From Algoriphagus locisalis (lineage in GTDB: Bacteria; Bacteroidota; Bacteroidia; Cytophagales; Cyclobacteriaceae): a stretch of DNA of 64,000 nt. Each line of letters begins with the position of its first letter. Position 1 is the stretch's first letter. The stretch covers positions 124,001 through 188,000 of the forward strand of contig NZ_FPBF01000003.1 of NCBI RefSeq assembly GCF_900116615.1, read 5' to 3'. Positions 54,721-63,741 of this stretch are shown here, piece by piece. Both the position numbers and the translations under genes were made by a program. The notes below the pieces were generated by a model. It did no database searches. It was not told the DNA's origin and worked only from the letters and a program-made list of their open reading frames with translations.

Positions 54721-56006
54721 TTGATAACCCGGAAATACAAAGCGTAAAACAACGCTTTGGGATCATAGGAAATAGTCCGCTTTTGAACCACGCTATACAG
54801 GTAGCCATGCAAGCCGCGCCTACCGATATGACTGTGCTGATCAATGGGGAAAGTGGAAGTGGTAAAGAAAGTTTTTCGAAAATCATACATTCGCTGAGCC
54901 TACGAAAGCATGGTAAATTCATCGCTATTAACTGCGGTGCTATTCCTGAAGGCACGATTGATTCCGAGCTTTTTGGACATGAAAAAGGCTCTTTCACAGG
55001 TGCTCACGAGGCCAGAAAAGGCTATTTTGAGGTAACTGATGGAGGCTCTATTTTCCTGGATGAAATAGGTGAAATGCCTTTGGGAACCCAAGCTAGACTG
55101 CTTCGCGTGCTGGAAAATGGCGAATTCATCAAAGTGGGTTCTTCGAAAGTTCTCAAAACAAACGTGCGGGTAATCACTGCCACCAATGTCAAACTGCTCA
55201 ATGCAGTAGAAAAAGGCAAGTTCAGAGAAGACCTTTATTATAGACTGAATACCGTTCCGATTTTTGTTCCCCCATTAAGAGAACGAGGTGAAGATGTGGT
55301 ATTACTTTTCAGAAAGTTTACTTCGGACTTTTCAGAAAAATACCATGTGCGCCCAATTTCATTAGACAATGAAGCTCAAGTCGCACTAATGCGGTATTCC
55401 TTCCCTGGCAATATTCGTCAGCTGAAGAATATTGCTGAGCAGATCTCTTTACTGGAAAGTGAGCGTGAAGTCGATGCGGAAACTTTAGCCAGGTATCTGC
55501 CTTCTGAAAACACCCGCCTTCCGATGACACTTCCGAGCATGTCAAAAAACAGTGAATCCTCAGACTTTTCTGAAAGAGATCTGTTGTATAAAGTGCTTTT
55601 TGACATGAAAAAAGACATGAATGAGTTGAAAAAACTTGTGCTAGAATCGTATAAAAACGGAGGGCTAAACCAGACAATCATCCAAAAGCATCAAGGCCTT
55701 TTCGAAGATATGGACAGTGGTTTTGGAAGCCCAGAAAGTACAGAATCCAATCCAAGCTACGTGCCTTTGGTGCTGGATTCTCAAAAATCAAACTCTTCAA
55801 ACAACGAAGAGTACGAAGATGACGTCATAGAAGACATCATTCATGAGGAAGATGACAATTCTCTTTCTCTGGAAAAGAAAGAAAAGGAGATGATATTAAG
55901 AGCTTTGCGCAAGCATAACAATAAAAGAAAATACGCGGCAAGTGACTTGGGCATCTCAGAACGAACACTTTACAGAAAGATCAAACAGTATGAAATCGAC
56001 CAATAA
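54717..56006 (+). CDS. Sigma-54 interaction domain transcriptional activator
   Basis: AAA+ activator of 429 residues. It lacks a receiver domain. Walker A is [10 protein letters not shown] near residue 45, the GAFTGA loop is [10 protein letters not shown] near 95, and Walker B is IFLDEIGEM near 118. An R-finger region and the Fis-type helix-turn-helix ([25 protein letters not shown]) close the protein. The middle acidic linker is long. It overlaps both miaB and lptE and may control this operon and other sigma-54 promoters, such as the one proposed for groESL. Confidence 0.92.
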   Translation: MIDNPEIQSVKQRFGIIGNSPLLNHAIQVAMQAAPTDMTVLINGESGSGKESFSKIIHSLSLRKHGKFIAINCGAIPEGTIDSELFGHEKGSFTGAHEARKGYFEVTDGGSIFLDEIGEMPLGTQARLLRVLENGEFIKVGSSKVLKTNVRVITATNVKLLNAVEKGKFREDLYYRLNTVPIFVPPLRERGEDVVLLFRKFTSDFSEKYHVRPISLDNEAQVALMRYSFPGNIRQLKNIAEQISLLESEREVDAETLARYLPSENTRLPMTLPSMSKNSESSDFSERDLLYKVLFDMKKDMNELKKLVLESYKNGGLNQTIIQKHQGLFEDMDSGFGSPESTESNPSYVPLVLDSQKSNSSNNEEYEDDVIEDIIHEEDDNSLSLEKKEKEMILRALRKHNNKRKYAASDLGISERTLYRKIKQYEIDQ

Positions 56007-56529
56007 ACTCAATGTCCTAATCTGCGGATTGGCTCTATTTTTATTCCAGAGTTGCTCGGTTAAATACAGCTTCACAGGTACTAACATTGATTACGACCAA
56101 GTGAAGACATTTACGGTTGAGAATTTCTTCAACGATTCTGGAGGAGGACCTCCAAACATTGAACAGCAATTCACCGAAGCACTAAAAGAGTATTACCAGA
56201 GAAACACACAATTGGAACTGGTAAGATCAAATGGAAACTTACAGTTCATGGGGGCTATCTCCCGCTATACTAATACTCCACAAGCCGCTGTATCAAGTAA
56301 CGATCCTAACCGCCCGGATCGTGCGGGTACCATGCGTCTGACTATCGTAGTTGAGGTGGAATATATCAATACTACCAATGAAGAGGAAAATCTGAAGAGA
56401 CCATTTACGTTTTTCAAAGATTACGACCCGAGGACGACTACTTTCCTCGATGTTGAAAATGAACTGGTAGATGAGATATTTACTAGTATCATCCAAGATA
56501 TCTTTACCGCGACTGTCGCCAACTGGTAA
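55990..56529 (+). CDS. lptE: LPS assembly lipoprotein LptE family
   Basis: Outer-membrane lipoprotein of 179 residues that works with LptD in LPS export. The ATG at 55990 gives a lipobox LFQSC and overlaps the activator stop by 17 bp. KYSFTGTNIDYDQVKTFTVENF and the TMRLTIVVEVEYIN strand are typical of Bacteroidetes LptE. Its stop is TAA at 56527-56529, after which the same frame stays open and continues, from TTG 56563, into the next gene. A diverged copy of its 3' half is fused into that gene. Confidence 0.88.
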   Translation: MKSTNKLNVLICGLALFLFQSCSVKYSFTGTNIDYDQVKTFTVENFFNDSGGGPPNIEQQFTEALKEYYQRNTQLELVRSNGNLQFMGAISRYTNTPQAAVSSNDPNRPDRAGTMRLTIVVEVEYINTTNEEENLKRPFTFFKDYDPRTTTFLDVENELVDEIFTSIIQDIFTATVANW

Positions 56530-56562
56530 TTTGCTTATATTCAGAAGATAAGAACTATCCAG

Positions 56563-57924
56563 TTGAACTCAGCCCAATTTTTAGAAATAATCCATAAAGC
56601 AAATTCGTTAGGTAATACTGAGCTAGTGCAATTAGAAAAGGTGAAGGAAAACTTCCCCTACTTTCTAATTCCACATGTACTCACAGCCCGGCATGAGTTT
56701 CAAAAAGTCGGAACAAAAAACACCTCCTCAAGAGGATCTGCAGCGATCAACAGTCCAGATCGGATCTGGCTCAAAACGCTAATCGAAGACAAGATATTTC
56801 CCCAAACGAGGAAAAATACTGAGACAGGTGAGGTAAAAGAAGATACGGAAAAGAAGCCTTTAGACCTTATTAGAGGCATAAGTAAAAAGGAAATCAGGTT
56901 AGAATCGATCAAAGATATCGAGGCTAAAGAGCGTAAAGAAAAAAAAGCATTTGGCAGTAAAGAGATTAAATTTAATCTTAGTGATGCTACAATGCGATTA
57001 ACAATTGTCATCGATGTAGCCTATATTAATGCAGAAAACGAGGAAGAGGCGCTAGAAAGCACCTTCACGTTTTTCAAAGATTATGATCCGACTACAACTT
57101 CTTTCCCAGTTATGGAAAAAAAGATGCTGGAGGAGATTTTCACAATCATTCAAGAAATATTCACAGCAACTGACTCAATCGTTTATTTTCCCACTATTCA
57201 ATCCAAAAGAACTATTCCAGTGAATGCATCCCAATTTTTAGAACTAATCAAAAAATCAGACTCCTTAGAGCGCAGCGATATTCTTCAAGTGCAAAAGGTG
57301 TCTGAAAATTTCCCCTATTTTCAAATCCCTCATGTGCTCACTGCTCGCTATGAATTTCAAAAAAATGGAATAGAAGATGCCCAATATGTAGGATACGCCG
57401 CAATCACTAGCCCAGATAGGATCTGGCTCAAAACGTTGATTGAAGGAAATGCGAAAGCACCTGTTGCGCAAAAATCAGCTTCTCCAAAACCTGAAGTAAA
57501 AGCTGAAAAATCAGAGCCTATAGCGGAAAAACCAATAACCGCAGCAGCAAAGCCTGAACCTCCAAAACCTAAACCCAGACGCAGAAAACCTCCTCAGGAT
57601 GATTTGATCGAAATGATCAAAAAGAAGGATAAAAAAGAAATTCTGGATGAGAAAAAGAAAGAGCAGATCGATCTAATCAAGGCTTTCAGCAAAAAATCCA
57701 TCAAGCTGGCAACCATCAAAGAGATCGAAGCAAACCAGAATACCGAGAATCTGGCAGCAGCTAGCACTCAAATAAACGACAACATGATTTCAGAATCTTA
57801 TGCTAAGATTCTAGCCAAACAGGGAAAGAAGCAATTGTCAAAGCAAATTTATGAGAAGTTGATATTGAAATTCCCGGATAAAAGGACTTACTTTGCGGAC
57901 TTGATTGAAAAACTGAAAGATTAA
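56563..57924 (+). CDS. Duplication-fusion protein: repeated N-terminal unit, LptE-like segment, TPR-like C-terminus
   Basis: Protein of up to 453 residues, starting at a TTG. Residues about 1-125 hold unit 1 (NSAQFLEIIHKANSL ... SKKEIRLESIKDIEAKE). Residues about 143-205 resemble the C-terminus of LptE (TMRLTIVIDVAYIN, FTFFKDYDPTTTSF). Residues 219-400 are unit 2 (NASQFLELIKKSDSL ... SKKSIKLATIKEIEANQ), followed by a short TPR-like end. The period is about 657-660 bp. The position that is the lptE stop in unit 1 is a Tyr codon in unit 2. The older start may be GTG 57220, giving 234 residues. Confidence 0.78.
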   Translation: MNSAQFLEIIHKANSLGNTELVQLEKVKENFPYFLIPHVLTARHEFQKVGTKNTSSRGSAAINSPDRIWLKTLIEDKIFPQTRKNTETGEVKEDTEKKPLDLIRGISKKEIRLESIKDIEAKERKEKKAFGSKEIKFNLSDATMRLTIVIDVAYINAENEEEALESTFTFFKDYDPTTTSFPVMEKKMLEEIFTIIQEIFTATDSIVYFPTIQSKRTIPVNASQFLELIKKSDSLERSDILQVQKVSENFPYFQIPHVLTARYEFQKNGIEDAQYVGYAAITSPDRIWLKTLIEGNAKAPVAQKSASPKPEVKAEKSEPIAEKPITAAAKPEPPKPKPRRRKPPQDDLIEMIKKKDKKEILDEKKKEQIDLIKAFSKKSIKLATIKEIEANQNTENLAAASTQINDNMISESYAKILAKQGKKQLSKQIYEKLILKFPDKRTYFADLIEKLKD

Positions 57925-57936
57925 CACCCATAGTAT

Positions 57937-58308
57937 ATGTTTACTTTATTGATTACAATTATTCTAATTTTGGCTGTTTTGCTGATTTTAGTGATCCTAG
58001 GCCAGAATTCTAAAGGCGGAGTTGGCGCTGCATTTGGCGGAAGTGCTTCGCAAATTATGGGTGTGACCCGTACCGGAAATGTCCTTGAAAAAGCTACCTG
58101 GGTATTGGCAGTCTCTATCCTTGTTTTGTCTTTGGCTTCTTCAGCTTTCTACACAGGAGCACAGTCTAACCAGTTCTCTTCTCCAAATATTGAGAATGCA
58201 AAGCAGCAGGTAGTAGCTCCTACTTTTGGTGAAGATGAAAGTCTTCTTCCACAGGCTCCATCGGAAACTGAAACTCCAGCTGAGACCGACACTACTTCTG
58301 GCAACTAA
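57937..58308 (+). CDS. secG: Preprotein translocase subunit SecG
   Basis: Small inner-membrane component of the Sec translocon, 123 residues. Two transmembrane helices flank LGQNSKGGVGAAFGGSASQIMGVTRTGN, which is the conserved SecG loop. The acidic, Thr/Pro-rich tail after residue 95 is common in Bacteroidetes. It follows the fusion gene after 12 bp. Confidence 0.94.
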   Translation: MFTLLITIILILAVLLILVILGQNSKGGVGAAFGGSASQIMGVTRTGNVLEKATWVLAVSILVLSLASSAFYTGAQSNQFSSPNIENAKQQVVAPTFGEDESLLPQAPSETETPAETDTTSGN

Positions 58309-58330
58309 GTAGAAAAAATCATAAAAATTA

Positions 58331-58360
58331 AAAAGTCTGCTCCGCAAAGGGCAGACTTTT
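58331..58360. terminator. Bidirectional terminator between secG and the opposing gene
   Basis: AAAAGTCTGC (58331-58340) pairs with GCAGACTTTT (58351-58360) around a 10-base loop. T-rich ends occur on both strands, so it can stop both converging transcripts. Confidence 0.85.
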
Positions 58361-58372
58361 CTCGTTTACTGC

Positions 58373-59083
58373 CTAAGCCGATACAGTCTTAAGTAAAAGT
58401 CGCTTGCTAATCGGAACCAAGGTCTCTTCGATTGGGAATTCCTTTTGGCTATGAATCCTCCAAGTAGCAGGGTTAGGCAGCTCTTTGATCTCGCGCACCA
58501 AATCCATTTTAATTTTTTCTAGGGTATTTACCAAACTGCGCTGAAACACCCCAACGAGCCACATACTAATACTTCGGAACTTTTCGCCTGCAAAATGCAA
58601 CAAACTCGACTTATAGCGAAAAGCATGAATTTCCTGCTTTTTTTCCCTCGACAATAAAATATAGCCTTCCTGATTATAAATGGGCACAATTCCCACGGGC
58701 TCAAATTCAAGTTGCTCTTCTACAAAATCATAAATCGTCCTCCCCTCTTCTATTTTAGAAACGATCTTTGGAAGGGCAAACTCAGTGATCAAGGCAAGCT
58801 CTTTCATTAATCCATCATCGCTCACCTTAGATTGATAATTCAGCTTTCCCTTTTGGAAGTCAATAGAATCTAAGGTTTTTGGAAACAGCTTTGTCAGCTC
58901 CTTTTTACCCGATTTCAATTCATTTAAATCTCGGTAATGATCAATCAATTCAGCAAGGACAGGATATAGCTTCATTGCATTGAAGTGTTTGCTGGTTTCC
59001 TGCAAATAGGCCAACAATTGATATTTTTTATACTCAAAATCTATCAGGCCTTCTGTAATCCAGTTTTTTGGAAGTGTTGTCAT
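58373..59083 (-). CDS. Conserved hypothetical protein
   Basis: Protein of 236 residues, mostly helical and charged, without signal or membrane segments. The stretch FVEEQLEFEPVGIVPIYNQEGYILLS near residue 120 reads like a conserved core. I do not recognise a family. It converges on secG and is divergent from groES; the position next to groESL may be coincidental. Confidence 0.7.
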   Translation of the reverse strand: MTTLPKNWITEGLIDFEYKKYQLLAYLQETSKHFNAMKLYPVLAELIDHYRDLNELKSGKKELTKLFPKTLDSIDFQKGKLNYQSKVSDDGLMKELALITEFALPKIVSKIEEGRTIYDFVEEQLEFEPVGIVPIYNQEGYILLSREKKQEIHAFRYKSSLLHFAGEKFRSISMWLVGVFQRSLVNTLEKIKMDLVREIKELPNPATWRIHSQKEFPIEETLVPISKRLLLKTVSA

Positions 59084-59256
59084 TAGGAATAGGTTTGATT
59101 ATAGGAAATAGGTTTGATTTTAATTTACAAAATTCTGACAATTTTGAAATGGCTAGAGCAAAAATGGCAGTCCTTACTGCCAAAAAAAACGAGGATCAGA
59201 CACAATTTTCACCCCAATAACAGCCGATTTGTCAGCCTTTAGCCGTATTCCTTCAT

Positions 59257-59271
59257 TGGCACAGGAAGTGC
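59257..59271 (+). promoter_or_regulatory. Candidate sigma-54 (-24/-12) promoter of groESL
   Basis: TTGGCACAGGAAGTGCTA is found 45 bases before groES. TGGCAC, five bases, then GTGC matches the -24/-12 consensus TGGCAC-N5-TTGC with one difference, and the GG and GC doublets have the required 12-bp spacing. Transcription would start near 59282, giving a leader of about 34 bases. No CIRCE element (TTAGCACTC-N9-GAGTGCTAA) is present. Confidence 0.5.
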
Positions 59272-59316
59272 TATTAGGCAAGTACATTTTAATCTAACCT
59301 TAAACGAATTTATATT

Positions 59317-59595
59317 ATGTCAAATGTGAACATCAAACCTCTTGCAGACAGAGTTTTGGTACAACCTGCTGCAGCTGAAGAGAAAACAGCTTCTGGCCTT
59401 TACATCCCAGATACTGCTAAAGAGAAGCCACAAAAAGGTACTGTAGTAGCAGTAGGAAATGGCAAAAAAGATGAGCCTTTAACTGTTAAAGTTGGCGACA
59501 CAGTATTGTACGGAAAATACTCCGGAACTGAGCTAAGCGTAGAAGGCAGTGACTATCTTATCATGAGAGAGTCTGACATCTTTGCAATACTTTAA
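59317..59595 (+). CDS. groES: Co-chaperonin GroES
   Basis: Lid of the GroEL chaperonin, 92 residues. It begins [35 protein letters not shown], with the mobile loop at about residues 18-35, and has [11 protein letters not shown] near 65. It is the first gene of a two-gene operon with groEL 38 bp downstream. Confidence 0.97.
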   Translation: MSNVNIKPLADRVLVQPAAAEEKTASGLYIPDTAKEKPQKGTVVAVGNGKKDEPLTVKVGDTVLYGKYSGTELSVEGSDYLIMRESDIFAIL

Positions 59596-59633
59596 TAAAT
59601 CATCCTTAATCGTTAACTCAAAATAGTAACACT

Positions 59634-61262
59634 ATGTCTAAGCAATTATTTTTCAACACAAGTGCAAGAGATCAACTGAAGAAAGGCGTTGATGCACTTG
59701 CTGACGCAGTAAAAGTGACATTGGGACCAAAAGGTCGTAATGTGATTATCGATAAAAAATTCGGTGCACCTACTATTACTAAAGATGGTGTGTCTGTAGC
59801 GAAAGAAATCGAATTGGCAGAGCCAATCGAAAATATGGGAGCTCAGTTGGTAAAAGAAGTAGCTTCCAAAACTGCTGACAATGCAGGTGACGGTACTACT
59901 ACTGCAACTGTACTAGCTCAATCTATCTTCGGCGTAGGTATCAAAAACGTAGCTGCCGGAGCTAACCCAATGGATCTTAAAAGAGGTATTGACAAAGCAG
60001 TTGCTGCTGTTGTTAAGCAACTTCAAGCTGATTCCAAGCAAATCTCTACTTCTAAGGAAATCGCTCAGGTAGCGACTGTATCTGCTAACAATGACGAGGA
60101 AATCGGAAAAATGATTTCTGACGCAATGGACAAAGTAGGTAAAGACGGTGTAATCACTGTAGAAGAAGCAAAAGGTACTGAAACTGAAGTAAAAACTGTA
60201 GAAGGTATGCAGTTTGACAGAGGTTACCTTTCTCCTTACTTCGTGACTAACACGGAGAAAATGGAAGTAGAATTGGAGCAGCCTTATATCTTGATCTACG
60301 ACAAGAAGATCTCTTCGATGAAAGAATTGCTACCAGTACTTGAGCCAGTAGCTCAGTCAGGAAAAGGTCTAGTAATCATCTCTGAAGATGTAGATGGAGA
60401 AGCTCTTGCGACTCTAGTAGTGAACAAAATCAGAGGTGCTTTGAAAGTGGCAGCTGTGAAAGCTCCAGGTTTCGGTGATAGAAGAAAAGCAATGTTGGAA
60501 GACATCGCTATCCTTACTGGCGGAACAGTTATCTCTGAAGAAAGAGGTTTCAAACTAGAAAACGCTACTATCGACATGCTTGGTAGAGCAGAGAAAATCA
60601 ACATTGACAAGGACAATACTACTCTTGTAAATGGTGCTGGTGATGCAGCTGCTATCAAAGGCAGAATCGCTGAAATCAAAGCTCAGATTGATAAAACTAC
60701 TTCTGATTACGACAGAGAGAAATTGCAGGAAAGACTTGCTAAACTTTCTGGCGGTGTAGCTATCCTTTATATCGGTGCTGCTACTGAAGTAGAAATGAAA
60801 GAGAAAAAAGACCGTGTTGATGATGCACTTCACGCAACTAGAGCTGCCGTACAAGAAGGCGTTGTAGTAGGTGGTGGTGTGGCTCTTGTAAGAGCTGCTG
60901 AAGCACTTAACAACCTGAAAGGTCTTAACGAAGATGAAGATACTGGTATCAACATCATCAGACAGGCTATCGAATCTCCATTGAGAACTATCGTTTCCAA
61001 TGCTGGTGGTGAGCCTTCTGTAGTGATCAACAAGATCAGAGAAAATAAAGGTAACTATGGTTACAATGCTAGAACTGACGTTTACGAAGACTTGTTCAAA
61101 GCCGGTGTAATCGATCCTACTAAAGTAACTCGTCTAGCTCTTGAGAATGCAGCGTCTATCGCAGCGCTTCTTTTGACTACTGAGTGTGTAGTAGCAGATG
61201 TGAAAGAAGATTCTCCTGCAATGCCTCCAATGGGCGGCGGAGGAATGGGTGGCATGATGTAA
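59634..61262 (+). CDS. groEL: Chaperonin GroEL
   Basis: 60-kDa chaperonin of 542 residues, full length. ATP site [11 protein letters not shown] near residue 87, the apical and intermediate domains follow, and the C-terminus is the flexible Gly-Met tail [12 protein letters not shown]. It folds cytoplasmic proteins together with GroES. The end is followed by a strong terminator. Confidence 0.98.
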   Translation: MSKQLFFNTSARDQLKKGVDALADAVKVTLGPKGRNVIIDKKFGAPTITKDGVSVAKEIELAEPIENMGAQLVKEVASKTADNAGDGTTTATVLAQSIFGVGIKNVAAGANPMDLKRGIDKAVAAVVKQLQADSKQISTSKEIAQVATVSANNDEEIGKMISDAMDKVGKDGVITVEEAKGTETEVKTVEGMQFDRGYLSPYFVTNTEKMEVELEQPYILIYDKKISSMKELLPVLEPVAQSGKGLVIISEDVDGEALATLVVNKIRGALKVAAVKAPGFGDRRKAMLEDIAILTGGTVISEERGFKLENATIDMLGRAEKINIDKDNTTLVNGAGDAAAIKGRIAEIKAQIDKTTSDYDREKLQERLAKLSGGVAILYIGAATEVEMKEKKDRVDDALHATRAAVQEGVVVGGGVALVRAAEALNNLKGLNEDEDTGINIIRQAIESPLRTIVSNAGGEPSVVINKIRENKGNYGYNARTDVYEDLFKAGVIDPTKVTRLALENAASIAALLLTTECVVADVKEDSPAMPPMGGGGMGGMM

Positions 61263-61284
61263 TCCTCAAAGCACACCATACTTT

Positions 61285-61314
61285 AAAAGGAGGTTCCCAC
61301 GAACCTCCTTTTTT
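61285..61314 (+). terminator. Rho-independent terminator of groESL
   Basis: AAAAGGAGGTTC (61285-61296) pairs perfectly with GAACCTCCTTTT (61301-61312) around the loop CCAC and is followed by more T. It lies 22 bp after the groEL stop. Confidence 0.92.
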
Positions 61315-61438
61315 ATTGCCTGAGTATTAGTAGTTCTATTGATATATGTTAAAAAAGGTAGTTAAACTTTTTTCTTGGATCAGTATTAATTGTATTTTGG
61401 CTTAGTCAATTATTCCTTTTTCAATCTTTAACCTCTTG

Positions 61439-61831
61439 ATGATCCAATTTGACACCATTTTTCTAGTGGATGACGACCCAATAAATAACCTTATCAATAA
61501 GAGGTTACTTGGAAAAGTTGGTATTTCTGAGAACGTTATGGAATTTCTCGAAGCAGAAGAGGCTCTGCTTAAACTCAACGATTTTGATCCTGAGGTATCC
61601 CTGCTGATTTTTTTGGATATAAATATGCCCGTATTGAATGGATGGGAATTTCTCAACAAATACATGGAAACCCACTCGAACAGATCCGACAAAATCGTTA
61701 TTCTATCTAGCTCTATTGACTATCAAGATAGATCAAAAGCTAAAGGCTATGAGATCGTATCTGGCTTTCTGGAGAAACCACTGACTCTAGATAAAATAAA
61801 GACTCAGATGGAAAAATACGAAGCCGAATAA
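61439..61831 (+). CDS. Single-domain response regulator
   Basis: Receiver-only protein of 130 residues. Acidic residues are in FLVDDDPINN near 8-11, the phosphoacceptor Asp is in LLIFLDINMPVLNGWEF near 61, a Ser/Thr in ILSSSIDYQ near 85, and Lys in FLEKPLTLDK near 110. It has no output domain, so it may act in phosphorelay or by protein binding. The ATG at 61439 follows an adjacent TTG. It is convergent with the next gene. Confidence 0.92.
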   Translation: MIQFDTIFLVDDDPINNLINKRLLGKVGISENVMEFLEAEEALLKLNDFDPEVSLLIFLDINMPVLNGWEFLNKYMETHSNRSDKIVILSSSIDYQDRSKAKGYEIVSGFLEKPLTLDKIKTQMEKYEAE

Positions 61832-61839
61832 CTCGATAA

Positions 61840-62952
61840 TTATTCAATTATTGGATTTAATCTGTCCCAGATATCTCGGATAAGCAAAAAAGGAACAAGC
61901 GCATTATCTCCTGAACCACCCATTTTCACGATTACCAATCCTTCCGAAGGAACAACCATCAGAAACTGTCCATTTTTCCCCATAGCCTGATACATATCTG
62001 CTGGCGCATTAGGAACTAACATGCCCGGAAAAATCGTCTGAGATTGCGGTATCATAAAGGAGCTCTTTCCGTTTAGCCAGGTCAGGTAACCATAGCTTCG
62101 ATTGAGAGCCTGAGAAGATTGTGAAAGCTCATCAAAAAAATCTCCAGACCAAATCTCATCTCCATTCCAATTCCCATCCGCAAGCAGCAAAAGCCCAAAT
62201 CTTGCGAAAGATCGTGCATCACTATAGAAGACATTATTCAAACCCGTTTGCTGCCAGAATCCTTTCATTCCGATCTTTCTACCGAGATTTTCTTCAAAAT
62301 ACTTTTGATAGCTCATACCAGACGCATTTTGAACCACCTTCTCCAACAAGGTGAAGGGTGCATTATGATAGGCCCATCTCTCACCAGGCTCGGCTAGATA
62401 TTGCAATGACGAGGGACTGGTATCATCCTGATTAGCTACGGCATCATCCAAGCCAGTGGTCATAGTTAAATGATGAATCAACCGAATATCGCGTTCCTGA
62501 CTGTTTGTAAGTGAGGTCCAGCCTTCTCCCAAGTATTTCTGAGTTCTATCATTAGTTTTCAGCAACTTTTGATTTTCTGCTATTCCTACCAAAGTTGCTG
62601 TAAGCGTCTTTCCAGCAGACGCCCAATACCAATAGGAATTTTGGTCCATTTCGCCAAGCCCAGTCAACTTCTCCCCCCAGTATTCCTCGACTACTATTTT
62701 CCCATCTTTTAAAATCATAAAAGCCCTTGTATCCTGTGTCGGTAGCCAAGCCAAAAACTCAGCTAATTTCACCCCATCCCAGCCCAATTCAGATGCAGAT
62801 CGCTCTTCCCAAATTGAAGATTCGTTTGGTGGAAAATATAAACTTGAAGGATTAATAGCAGGTTTTTGGGCTTCAGCGCAGGACACAAGTAAAAATGTCA
62901 GGTATCCACATCCAAAGAAAAGTAGGAGTTTGGCCTTGGGTAATTTCAGCAT
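61840..62952 (-). CDS. Serine hydrolase (beta-lactamase/class C family)
   Basis: Secreted lipoprotein-like hydrolase of 370 residues. The signal peptide ends in a probable lipobox LLVSC. The active-site Ser-x-x-Lys is SAGK near residue 112, Tyr-x-Asn is YHN near 195, and a third motif is presumably GKNG near 335 in place of K-T-G. Such enzymes cut D-amino-acid peptides or esters rather than antibiotics. It is a single gene. Confidence 0.88.
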   Translation of the reverse strand: MLKLPKAKLLLFFGCGYLTFLLVSCAEAQKPAINPSSLYFPPNESSIWEERSASELGWDGVKLAEFLAWLPTQDTRAFMILKDGKIVVEEYWGEKLTGLGEMDQNSYWYWASAGKTLTATLVGIAENQKLLKTNDRTQKYLGEGWTSLTNSQERDIRLIHHLTMTTGLDDAVANQDDTSPSSLQYLAEPGERWAYHNAPFTLLEKVVQNASGMSYQKYFEENLGRKIGMKGFWQQTGLNNVFYSDARSFARFGLLLLADGNWNGDEIWSGDFFDELSQSSQALNRSYGYLTWLNGKSSFMIPQSQTIFPGMLVPNAPADMYQAMGKNGQFLMVVPSEGLVIVKMGGSGDNALVPFLLIRDIWDRLNPIIE

Positions 62953-63036
62953 AGATCACTTTTTAAAAAGATACATAAATTCAATCTCAACTTAGATAGG
63001 AAATCGATAAACTAGTTTAAAAAAACCTATAAAAAG

Positions 63037-63444
63037 TTATCGAAAGGGCTCTTCTGGTTTCAATTGATAGCAGCGCTCATGTAATTGAAAACCCAATTTT
63101 TGATAAAACCCCGTGGCATTTTCCGCAGCAAAAAGAATCAGTCTTGCTTCTGGGGCTAAACTTCTTGCAAACTCTAACATCCCACGACCAATTCCTTCAC
63201 CTTGCCTAGCCGAGATCACAGCCAAATCAGCAATAAAAGTACGATACGAAAAGTCTGACAACGCTCGAAGAACCCCGACGACTTCCCCTCTTTCCCTCGC
63301 TACCACAACCAAATTGGAATTCAGAAGCATTCGCTCCAGATGATCCACATCATGCATGGGCCTACGTTCACCCAAACCTGACTCTCTTAGGACATAAATA
63401 AATTCCTGTATCGAGAAATTCTTTTCAAGTTCGTATGAAATCAT
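63037..63444 (-). CDS. GNAT family N-acetyltransferase
   Basis: Acetyltransferase of about 135 residues from the ATG at 63444. The acetyl-CoA binding region is ISARQGEGIGRGMLEFA near residue 85 (the R/Q-x-x-G-x-G/A motif), and LILFAAENATGFYQKLGF near 115 is the usual last part of the fold. The substrate is unknown. It is divergent from a small membrane protein gene, with 25 bp between starts. Confidence 0.88.
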   Translation of the reverse strand: MISYELEKNFSIQEFIYVLRESGLGERRPMHDVDHLERMLLNSNLVVVARERGEVVGVLRALSDFSYRTFIADLAVISARQGEGIGRGMLEFARSLAPEARLILFAAENATGFYQKLGFQLHERCYQLKPEEPFR

Positions 63445-63469
63445 TATCTTAAAAGACAATTAGTTAACT

Positions 63470-63730
63470 ATGACAGGAGGAGCTGGTTTTATATCTTCAG
63501 CAAATAAATCTTCGAAGGACAATAGAAACCTCGCGAAAATCCGTCCCAAAGCAACACGGGATGATGGAATCTCACGAGCCGAAAATATGGATAAAGCTGA
63601 TCTCAAAAGCATTGAGGACAGCATAAATTTCAGAATGAGCCGACGAAATTCGTATGTGAATAGTGGGTATTTCTTTGCTGGAATAGTCACACTTATTATC
63701 CTTTGGATTTTATATATCCTATTTTTCTGA
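63470..63730 (+). CDS. Small membrane protein, function unknown
   Basis: Protein of 86 residues. A basic, Ser-rich N-terminus (MTGGAGFISSANKSSKDNRN) is followed by one transmembrane helix at the end (YFFAGIVTLIILWILYILFF). I recall similar short proteins in Bacteroidetes beginning with a Gly-rich motif (memory). It is short but has a good start and end and fits between two GNAT genes. Confidence 0.68.
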   Translation: MTGGAGFISSANKSSKDNRNLAKIRPKATRDDGISRAENMDKADLKSIEDSINFRMSRRNSYVNSGYFFAGIVTLIILWILYILFF

Positions 63731-63741
63731 ACCGATTAGTT

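Noticed and set aside
59084..59316. CIRCE element before groES
   Set aside because: No TTAGCACTC-N9-GAGTGCTAA is present; the GGCAC...GTGC pair is better explained as a -24/-12 promoter.
60353..61279. Several open frames on the minus strand inside groEL
   Set aside because: They mirror the strong codon bias of groEL, have no conserved features and overlap a certain gene.
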